A stretch of DNA of 64,000 nucleotides from Deltaproteobacteria bacterium (GTDB lineage Bacteria > Myxococcota_C > UBA6777). A program made the position numbers and the translations under genes. The notes under the pieces are model-generated. The model did no database searches, was not told the DNA's origin, and saw nothing but the letters and a program-made list of their open reading frames with translations. The stretch is taken from contig SBHC01000063.1 of NCBI GenBank assembly GCA_006226375.1, forward strand, positions 186,001 through 250,000, given 5' to 3'. Positions 44,230-52,500 of this stretch are shown in pieces (the first letter of the stretch is position 1; every line of letters starts with the position of its first letter).

Positions 44230-45213
44230 ATGAAACGATTATGGATTGTGTTTGTAGTTTTGATGTTTGGGTGCTCCCCAACAACAGGAACACCGGATGG
44301 AGCATCGCAAAACGAAGCCGCTCAGGAAGCGACAACAGCGGATGAGAAGCCAACAACCGGTGAAGCATCCCAAGAACCCACCGTTGCCGACGAAGGAAAA
44401 GAAGGTGGTGACACCGAGCCTGCTTCAGAGCCTGCTTCAGAGCCTGCTTCCGAGCCCACAGCAGAGCCAGCCACCGAACCCGCGTCGGAGCCTTCGACAC
44501 CCGATGCTGGAGAGGCCACACCAGAGGACTCGTCAGGCCCAGAAGACGGACCCGAAGCAGGACCCGAATCGGAACCCACACCGGAGTCAACACCCGAGCC
44601 CGTCCAAGAATCCGATCCCATGACGTGCACCGAACGAGCACAAAAAGCCGTCGCTGATGTGGAAGCGGAACGAGTAAAGCATCTCACCTGCGCAGCCAAC
44701 ACCGACTGCACAAACGTTGGCACCTCAACCGACTGCCAGGGAGCTTGCCCCAAAGCAGTAAGCACCAGCGGGAAGACCAAGGTCGAGTCTTTGATTACAC
44801 AGATCAATCAAACCTACTGCAAAGGCTACCAAGCGGACGGGTGTCCTTACGCGACACCCAAGTGTGTCGCCAACTCACCCGTGTGTTACCAAAAGACTTG
44901 CATGCTAATGACCTGCACCGAACGTAGAACCAAAGCATCGGATGATGTTCGCGCCATTGAGCAACAAAATCTGTCTTGCACTGTCGACTCGGACTGTGTG
45001 CTCTACTGGTCTGGAACCAAATGCGCAGGTGCCTGCCAACGAGTGGTCAACAAAACAGGCGAGCCTTTGGTGAAAGCAGCCATCACAGACATCAACAACG
45101 GAATTTGCGAGACATACCAACAAGACCAATGCCCCTATGCAACCCCCAGTTGCCTCCCAGCCCAAGCCAAGTGCACCAACAGCGTTTGCGTGATGGTAAC
45201 AGGTACTCCCTAG
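44230..45213 (+). CDS. Lipoprotein with acidic repeat and duplicated cysteine domain
   Basis: 327 residues. MKRLWIVFVVLMFGCSP is a short lipoprotein signal (Cys15). Residues 16-135 are Glu/Pro/Ala/Ser/Thr-rich. Two related domains of about 90 residues follow (TCERAQ-like: MTCTERAQKAVADVEAE and MTCTERRTKASDDVRAIEQ), each with CAANTDCTNVG / CTVDSDCVLYW, CQGACPKAV / CAGACQRVV and CPYATPKC / CPYATPSC, so the gene has an internal duplication. Pairs of cysteines suggest disulfides. The start is fixed by AGGAATGTG. Function unknown. Confidence 0.8.
   Translation: MKRLWIVFVVLMFGCSPTTGTPDGASQNEAAQEATTADEKPTTGEASQEPTVADEGKEGGDTEPASEPASEPASEPTAEPATEPASEPSTPDAGEATPEDSSGPEDGPEAGPESEPTPESTPEPVQESDPMTCTERAQKAVADVEAERVKHLTCAANTDCTNVGTSTDCQGACPKAVSTSGKTKVESLITQINQTYCKGYQADGCPYATPKCVANSPVCYQKTCMLMTCTERRTKASDDVRAIEQQNLSCTVDSDCVLYWSGTKCAGACQRVVNKTGEPLVKAAITDINNGICETYQQDQCPYATPSCLPAQAKCTNSVCVMVTGTP
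44416..44451 (+). repeat. Three tandem 12-base units in the lipoprotein linker
   Basis: GAGCCTGCTTCA is repeated three times in a row (the last with one base changed), encoding EPAS-EPAS-EPAS, with degenerate copies beyond. It is a coding microsatellite-like repeat likely to vary in number between strains. Confidence 0.85.
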
Positions 45214-45378
45214 CTTCTCTTTTCCCTCCTTCAACGACACTCTCTCTATCCATGTAAGAACGGCCAGGGGTTGCCAACGTCGTTCCACGTCCCCATGCTT
45301 CAAAGACCTACCAAAAACCCATAACAAACAATGCACAACGAGCGATTGTCTTGTTGGCGCAATGTGGAGGAATCGAGC

Positions 45379-46443
45379 ATGGGTATGGGAACTGCAGGAG
45401 CGGTACTGGATGCCATTTCAAGGCAAAAGCAAATCACGCGAGCCACAATGGGCGATGCGTTGGCTCGATTTAACGCTCGACTCCTGGCCAAACAGGAATA
45501 TAACCTTCGCATGTTGGAGGCAGATCCTGCTGAACAAGAGCGCTTGCAGGCGCTCCTCTTTGAAGAATTTGAATGCTATCGTTTGTGCGACAAGTGTGGA
45601 CACTTAGGCTCAGAAGAGGAAGCTTGCCCCTCTTGTGGAAGCCAGATCTTGATTGACCTGCAAAACGTCAACCATGCCTTCCAGATTTACGAGATGGAAG
45701 AGGAAAGCCGTCAACACACCCCCTTATGGGTCTACTTGGCACCTGCAATCCCTGCGCTTTACACAGGCTACAAAGGGATGGGCCTGTTTGTGTTGCCCTA
45801 TGAGTGGAGCGCGAACTCATTGTTCTTTAAGTACTTGAGCTACATCTTGATAGTCTTTGGCCTCTTTGGCTTCTTCGTCGCAGGAGCCTTGGTTGGAGGC
45901 GCAACCTGGTGGGTGGGCCACCGACTGCTAGTTCGATGGCTGTCCCGACGTTGGGCACCCGAATCACCCGAGCGATGGCATGCCCCTTTCCCTCAACCGA
46001 ACCAAGAGTCACCCATCGTCGAAGACATCGAAGGACGCTGCCAAACAAGCAAGGAAGACTCCCTCTTGCAAGCCCCTTTTTCAGGAAGGAAATGCCTCGC
46101 GTATCGGGTTGCGCTTTTCCGGGAAGAGCCTGTCGGCATCAAACCCATCTCCTGGCTTCTCGACGAACAGAAAACCACCTCGTTCTCTCTGAATGGAACA
46201 TCGTTCGAGAAAGGCAAGGTTGCGGTTGACTTGCCCCTTACTCCACTGTCTCCCGAGCTGCTCTGCGCCGACCAAGACGCCTTGATGCAATGGCTTCGTC
46301 AGCGAGGGCTCTTTCTCTCTGAAGGAGGATACACCTTTTGTGAAAGCATCCTTCTTCCCAACCAGGCTGTCCATGTTCAAAGGTACGCGCAACCTGCGAA
46401 CTCCGTACCCACCTTGTCTGCTGTAGGTACGTTAAACAGATAG
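45379..46443 (+). CDS. Membrane protein with zinc ribbon and GIDE-like domain
   Basis: 354 residues. GGAGG eight bases before the ATG at 45379 sets the start. Residues about 55-90 form a zinc ribbon (CDKCGHLGSEEEACPSCGSQ). Two hydrophobic segments follow (about 117-135 and 150-175), and the C-terminal region has SLLQAPFSGRKCLAYRVALF ... WLLDEQKTTSFSLN, resembling the GIDE-domain pattern (xPLSGxxCVxYRxxV...) of the eukaryotic membrane E3 ligase MUL1 and bacterial homologues. In bacteria that domain is of unknown function and no RING finger is seen here. Recognition of GIDE is from pattern memory. Confidence 0.65.
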   Translation: MGMGTAGAVLDAISRQKQITRATMGDALARFNARLLAKQEYNLRMLEADPAEQERLQALLFEEFECYRLCDKCGHLGSEEEACPSCGSQILIDLQNVNHAFQIYEMEEESRQHTPLWVYLAPAIPALYTGYKGMGLFVLPYEWSANSLFFKYLSYILIVFGLFGFFVAGALVGGATWWVGHRLLVRWLSRRWAPESPERWHAPFPQPNQESPIVEDIEGRCQTSKEDSLLQAPFSGRKCLAYRVALFREEPVGIKPISWLLDEQKTTSFSLNGTSFEKGKVAVDLPLTPLSPELLCADQDALMQWLRQRGLFLSEGGYTFCESILLPNQAVHVQRYAQPANSVPTLSAVGTLNR

Positions 46444-46463
46444 AACCCATAGGACCCATCGTT

Positions 46464-49400
46464 TTAGCGTTCTGCAAAAATACGATCGAGAAGCTGCTGA
46501 TGCTCCACCTCATGAGCACGACGACTCCCATGGGCCGGGACAGATGACTCCGCTCGGGCGATAACAGAGACGATCCGACGCTCCTCGACGAGTTGTTCCA
46601 GGTGAGGTCGAACAAAGCGCCAGCCTCCCATGTTTTCAGGCTCCTCCTGAACCCAACACAACGAAACATCTGCGGGAAAAGCGTCCAAAGCTTGAGCAAC
46701 CTCTTCGGCTGGAAACGGGTACAGCTGCTCGATTCGAAGAATCGCAACATTGTGTGCTTCCCGCTTCTTTCGCTCCTGCAAGAGAATGGCCCCTAGCTGC
46801 CCACAACAAAGTAGTATTCGGGAGACCTTGGAAGGTCCCACGAGAAGCGTTTCAGCTTCTGGATCGGACAAGACTGTTTGAAAGCTCCCTTCCGCCAACT
46901 CCTCCAACGGAACGCTTGCAGCCGGGTGTTGCAACAAACGTTTGGGAGTGAGCGCAATGCAAGGTCGAGGGTCCGGCAGAAGTACCTGCTCACGCAACCC
47001 ATGAAACACCTGAGCCGCATTGGATAGGTACACAAGCCTTAGATTGTTCTGTGCCGCAAGCTGAAGGAAACGTTCAGGCCTTGCGCTGGAATGCTCAGGC
47101 CCTTCCCCTTCCAGACCATGAGGAAGGAACATACACAAACGAGTCGCCTGTCCCCACTTCTCAAAGCTGCTGACCACAAACTGATCAATCAACACCTGGG
47201 CTCCGTTCGCAAAGTCACCAAACTGAGCTTCCCAAATGACTAAAGCATCGGGACGTTCCAGACTGTAACCAAACTCAAACCCAAGAACAGCCGCCTCGCT
47301 GAGAGGGCTGTTGTACACTTCAAACGAAGCTTGTTCAGCCGAGAGATGATCCAGTGGCGTGTATCGTTCTCCAGATTGATGGTCGTGAAGGACAGCGTGA
47401 CGATGCCCAAAGGTTCCCCGCTCACTGTCTTGCCCGGAGATTCGGATAGGATGACCTTCTTCCAACAACGTTGAGAACGCCAGCATCTCACCTGTCGCCC
47501 AGTCCACACGTTGTTTCCCTTGTGTTACCGCTCGACGACGGCGAAACATCACAGCAATCTTAGGATGAGGTGCAAACGATTCAGGAAGAGAGGTCAGTCG
47601 CTCAAGGTGGTCCACCAAGATCTCGCGAGGGACGGACGTTTGGATGGAGCCTATGAGTTCGGTTTGGAAGACGAGACGTTGGGAGTCGGGGGAGTCATTC
47701 GGCTCTGCGTCTTCCAAACGCTGCGGCTCCGGCGAAGAAGGCCTTGAAGGAGGCGGAGAGGTAACCCGAGTGAGCGCCTTCTCAAGAGCCAGCCGCGACG
47801 TCTCCGCGATAGTTTGTGCTTCCTCTTGTGTGACTTCCCCGAGCTTGATCAAGTTGGCGCTGTAGGTCTCCCGAATCGGAGGCCGCTGGGCGATTTGATG
47901 GTACAACCAAGGCTGCGTAAAAGTAGGGTCGTCAGCCTCGTTGTGCCCGTGACGACGGTACCCATACATATCAATGACGACATCGCGCTTCCAGGTTTGT
48001 CGGAAGGCCATGGCAAGACGCATCACCCGATCGACAGCTTCCGGTCTCTCCCCATTCACATGAAAGATGGGGACCTGGAGCATACGCGCAACGTCCGTTG
48101 CGTACAACGTCGAGCGACTCTGATGGGGAGGCGTGGTGAAGCCAATTTGGTTGTTCAACACAATGTGGATGGCACCACCGTTGGAGTACCCCTCAAGCTG
48201 GCTCAGGTTCAGACTCTCCTGCACAATGCCCTGACCTGCAAAGGCAGCGTCACCATGGATAATGAAGGGCAAGAGGTGAGAGTGTTCGGTGTCATGCCGA
48301 CAATCCTGACGAGCCCGAACCCGCCCTTGCACCACAGGTCCCACAAACTCCAGGTGACTGGGATTAAAGCACAGAGACAAACGCACAGGTTTGTTCTCTG
48401 ATGTTGTGAAAATGCTATCAAAGCCGAGGTGAAAGCGGACGTCGTTGTCGAGGGCCGAGCGAGTCTCCGACTGTAACTTCTCAAAACGTTGAAAGAGCTT
48501 CCCTGCGGGAAAGTCCATGATGTTCGCCAACACATTCAAACGCCCTCTGTGTGGCATACCAATCACAATCTCTTCCACACCCCAAGAGCCGGCTTGTTCG
48601 ATGGCCTGATCCAGAAGTGGGATTAAGGTTTCTGTCCCTTCCAAAGAGAAGCGCTTGGCGCGAGCAAAGTTCCCTTGCAAGAACGTCTCAAACACCTCCG
48701 CATCAGTAAGCTTTCGGAGAATCCGAAGCTGGGCCTCGCGGGGCAAACGTTTGTGGTAGTCGGGGTTTTCAAGACGCTCACGAAGCCATCGTTGGACCTC
48801 AAGGTCGTCAATGTGCATGAACTGGACGCCAACCGCCTGGCAGTAAATGCGTTTGAGCCGAGCCAGAATCCGGCGCAGCGGCCAACTAACAGGTGTGTGC
48901 CCCAAGAGAAAGGTAAAGGGGGTGTCGAGATCGCCCTCGTGCAAGCCGTAAAACTCAAGCTCCAGTTCAGGGTGGGCTTCGGGTTGGCGTAGACCCAATG
49001 GGTCAAGCGCTGCGATGACGTGACCTCGTTCACGATAGGCTCGAACAAGCTGGTCCACTTGCAACTGCTGGGACGCAGCTTCCCGAAAGCGCCGGGTCAT
49101 CGTCACCAAGAGGTTTCGGGAAAAAGCGGGGTAAGCTTCCAACAGGTCGCGCACAGTTTGACCTGCAATGGCGAGGTAGCTTCCTTCCTCTGCAGCGACA
49201 AGGTCCGCACTTCGAGGCTGAGAACCCAGAACCGCCATCTCTCCGACAACAGTCCCTTCTCCGATGAAGGCCAACAGCCGCTCCCCTTGACGCACCTCAA
49301 TGGAACCTTCGGTGATAAGGAACAGCTCGTTCCCTTCATCACCCCGTTCGCACAACACGTCTCCTTGCGCAACGTTCCTTTCTTGAGCAATGGCTGCCAG

Positions 49401-49484
49401 AGCTTGCAACGCCTCCGATGGCAAACCTTCAAAGAAGGGAACCCGTCCGATGTGGGCGCTTTTTTCCTCAAGAGACAGAGCCAT
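46464..49484 (-). CDS. sucA: 2-oxoglutarate dehydrogenase E1 with N-terminal cyclic-nucleotide-binding domain
   Basis: 1,006 residues. Residues about 8-130 form a cNMP-binding domain as in CRP: HIGRVPFFEGLPSEALQAL, LCERGDEGNELFLITEG and the phosphate-binding cassette GEMAVLGSQPRSADLVA, with the conserved Glu82 and Arg91. From residue 143 the E1 fold takes over: QLVRAYRERGHVIAALDPLGL, IGMPHRGRLNVLANI, HGDAAFAGQGIVQESLNLSQ and NNQIGFTTPPHQSR (thiamine diphosphate and metal), to a normal C-terminus. The usual N-terminal helix that binds the E2 subunit appears replaced. The ATG at 49484 is preceded by AAGGGGGAACGC. No gene for E2 or E3 is near. It decarboxylates 2-oxoglutarate in the citric acid cycle; control by cAMP or a similar ligand is inference. 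Confidence 0.93.
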   Translation of the reverse strand: MALSLEEKSAHIGRVPFFEGLPSEALQALAAIAQERNVAQGDVLCERGDEGNELFLITEGSIEVRQGERLLAFIGEGTVVGEMAVLGSQPRSADLVAAEEGSYLAIAGQTVRDLLEAYPAFSRNLLVTMTRRFREAASQQLQVDQLVRAYRERGHVIAALDPLGLRQPEAHPELELEFYGLHEGDLDTPFTFLLGHTPVSWPLRRILARLKRIYCQAVGVQFMHIDDLEVQRWLRERLENPDYHKRLPREAQLRILRKLTDAEVFETFLQGNFARAKRFSLEGTETLIPLLDQAIEQAGSWGVEEIVIGMPHRGRLNVLANIMDFPAGKLFQRFEKLQSETRSALDNDVRFHLGFDSIFTTSENKPVRLSLCFNPSHLEFVGPVVQGRVRARQDCRHDTEHSHLLPFIIHGDAAFAGQGIVQESLNLSQLEGYSNGGAIHIVLNNQIGFTTPPHQSRSTLYATDVARMLQVPIFHVNGERPEAVDRVMRLAMAFRQTWKRDVVIDMYGYRRHGHNEADDPTFTQPWLYHQIAQRPPIRETYSANLIKLGEVTQEEAQTIAETSRLALEKALTRVTSPPPSRPSSPEPQRLEDAEPNDSPDSQRLVFQTELIGSIQTSVPREILVDHLERLTSLPESFAPHPKIAVMFRRRRAVTQGKQRVDWATGEMLAFSTLLEEGHPIRISGQDSERGTFGHRHAVLHDHQSGERYTPLDHLSAEQASFEVYNSPLSEAAVLGFEFGYSLERPDALVIWEAQFGDFANGAQVLIDQFVVSSFEKWGQATRLCMFLPHGLEGEGPEHSSARPERFLQLAAQNNLRLVYLSNAAQVFHGLREQVLLPDPRPCIALTPKRLLQHPAASVPLEELAEGSFQTVLSDPEAETLLVGPSKVSRILLCCGQLGAILLQERKKREAHNVAILRIEQLYPFPAEEVAQALDAFPADVSLCWVQEEPENMGGWRFVRPHLEQLVEERRIVSVIARAESSVPAHGSRRAHEVEHQQLLDRIFAER

Positions 49485-49508
49485 GCGTTCCCCCTTCGTA
49501 TGCTTATA

Positions 49509-49538
49509 ACTATAGAAAAAGCCTAGAGGAGGGAACAA
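49509..49538 (-). promoter_or_regulatory. Candidate promoter of the E1 gene
   Basis: Minus strand TTGTTC (49538-49533), 18-base spacer, TATAGT (49514-49509). A second box TTGACA (49548-49543) lies just upstream and with 17 bases meets only TAGGCT. It suggests E1 has its own start in the 108-base gap after gltB. Confidence 0.4.
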
Positions 49539-49592
49539 GAAGTGTCAAGCGGACTTGGTTGAAGCTTGAATGGAGAAAAACGAACGCACTTG

Positions 49593-52500
49593 TTATGCGC
49601 TGGCTTTTCGAGGAGAGGTTGATTTCTGGCGGGCTGCCGTCACCTTCTTGGGTTGGCTTGTTTTGCGTGCTTTCGCAGGTTGCGCTTGGGTTTTCGAGGG
49701 TTTGGGAATGTACTTGCAGAAGTGGTGCCGCTCTTCCTCCCATTGAGCAAGAAGCCGCTTGGCTGTAAGGCTCTGGGTCGCTTCTCCATAGCTGGCAATG
49801 TGCTTTCGCAGCTGCTCGTGCTCATCGCTGTTCATCGCCTCTACCATCAAATAACGATGGTCAATGAACTCGCTCTGTTCACCGTAGAGATAGAGTGTTC
49901 CGCCAGTCATTCCCGCGCCAACGTTGGGAGCAACTGGGCCAAGAATAATCACCGTACCGTTGGTCATGTATTCACAAGCGTGAAAGCCTGTTCCTTCAAC
50001 AACGGCAAGAGCCCCGCTGTTTCGAACAGCAAAGCGGTCCCCCGCCCGGCCGTTGGCATAACAGACACCACCTGTCGCACCGTACAAGGCACAGTTACCA
50101 AGGATGGTGTTGGTCGCAGCCTCAAACGTAGCTTCAGGATGGGGCTGAAGAATGAGAGTCCCACCGCTCATGCCCTTCCCAAAAGAGTCGTTGGCTTCTC
50201 CAAACAAACGTACCGTCAGACCGTCCACAAGAAAGACTCCAAACCCCTGACCGGCGCTTCCTGTAAACGTGCAGGAGATGTCAGACGAAGACAACGCGAC
50301 GACATTGTCGCTGGCCTCTTTCTTCGTTGTCTTCTTGGACTTGGTGGACTTTTTGGTTTTCTTCTTCGATGCTTTAACCTCAGCCTCTCGGGTAGCCATA
50401 CGCTCGGCTTGCTTCCGATGCGCCAACGCTCCGCACAAGGTCGCCAGGGCTGCCCTTTCGTAGGAGTGGATTTCGTAGGATTGAGCGACACTTTCCCCAG
50501 CCTCCACAGCCGGCAAGATGTCATCCAGGATTTGCTGATTGAGGGGGCTCACACCTTCCACAAACAAACCAGGCTTGTCTTTGACCTGGCCCAGCGTTGG
50601 CTCTAGAAACATCGAGAGGTTAAGCTTGTGTCGGTTGATTAAGGCAAGATGTTCGGGGTGAGCTTCCAGCAGCTCTGTACGACCCACCAACTCATGCAAC
50701 GAAGCCACACCTATCGAAGACAAATGACGTCGGACATCTTCTGCCAAGAACTCCAACAAGCGGACAATATGCTCGACCGTTCCTTTGTACTTCGCCTTGA
50801 ACTTGGGGTCGTGCGTGGCGATACCTGTAGGACAGGTGTTCTTCTCACAGATCCGGGCCATAACGCAGCCCTGAGCGATCAAGAGTAGCTTGCCAAAATC
50901 GTATTGTTCAGCGCCCATCAAGGCCGCCATAACAATGTCTTTGCCGGTGCTCAGTCCACCATCAACGCGCAGAGTAACGTGCTGACGCAAGCCGTTCTCT
51001 TCCAGTGCACGATGGACCTCCATCAACCCAAACTCCCAGGGAAGCCCGGCATGCTTCATCGAAGACAACGAGGCGGCGCCGGTTCCCCCGTCCCCACCGG
51101 CGATGTGGACGACATCGGCTCCAGACTTTACAACCCCCACAGCGATGGTACCGATGTTTGCACCGGACACCAACTTCACGCTGATGGGAGTTTCGGGGCT
51201 GAGCTGCTTAAGCTCGTAGATAAGCTCCTTGAGGTCTTCGATGCTATAGATGTCATGCAGAGGAGGCGGAGAGATCAAATCGACATGAGGCCGAGAGTGT
51301 CGGGCTCTTGCGATCTCTTCGTTCACCTTGGGTGCCATCAACTGGCCGCCTTCTCCAGGCTTTGCTCCTTGCGCAATCTTGATCTGAATTTCATCTCCAG
51401 CGACCAGATATTCGGCAGTGACGCCAAACCGCCCAGAAGCAAGCTGTTTGACGGACGCCGACAACCCTTCTGTAAAGTAGAAGGGGTTTTCGCCACCCTC
51501 GCCGCTGTTGCTTCGACCTCCAACTTGCTTCATCGCAAGAATCAGGTCTCGCTGAGACTCCGCGCTGATCGCACCAAACGACATCGCCCCGGAGCCAAAG
51601 GTCTTCATGACATCCTCAAACGACTGGACCTTGTCGAGAGGCAGAGAGGACTCGGATCTCTTGTACCGCAGCAAGTGACGAGGATTGATCGGCATATCCT
51701 CTTCACCCACACGAAGGTATTGCTGGTATAGCTCCAACGACTGCAACGACAAGTTATGATCACGCACAAGCTTGTGAATCAGCTTGGAGCGTGTGTTGGT
51801 CATCGAGTGTTTTTCGCCCAACAAGCCGCGATTGTGCTCTTTGAACAGGTACGAAGACTCCAGCTTGCTCGCATCTTCCAAACCCTGCACATCACGGGCA
51901 TAACGGGTAACATGGTCAGCGATATCTTCCAGCTCCCAGCCACCGATCGGACTCATCACACCAGGGAAGTAATCCCGGACCAGTTGGTTCCCCAAGCCGA
52001 TCGCTGTGAATAGCTTGGCGCTGTGATAACTACGAACGACAGAGATACCCATTTTGGCCATGATTTTGAGCAGTCCCTGCTCCAACGCTTTTACCAAGTT
52101 TTGAGTCTTCTCTTCGGGCTCTAGCGAGCGTAACTTGGGAGACGTATCAAACCGTGCCATTTCAAGAGGCATCACAGGACAAACCGCCGTAGCTCCGAAC
52201 CCTATCAACGTAGCAACATGGTGGGTGCTGCGAGCTTCGGCCGTCTCAACAACCACTGACGTTTCCAAACGAACGCCGGCTTCGTTCAGGGCGTTGATAA
52301 CAGAGCGCAACATCAACAAGCTTGGAACAGGCGGTTGCTCTGGAGTGGCCTCACGGTCGGAAAGGATAAGGATGGGAATCCCTTCTTCCGCAGCTTCCAC
52401 CGAAGCTTTGGCTACGGAGCGAAGCACGGAGTGAAAACCCACCGCTCCCTGCACACGAGGAAAGCACATGGAGAACTCACGCACCCGAAGGAGCGACTCT

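Noticed and set aside
46464-49484. E1 fusion as an assembly error
   Set aside because: The frame is continuous, the start has a good ribosome site before the sensor domain, and no internal start with a ribosome site was seen at the join.
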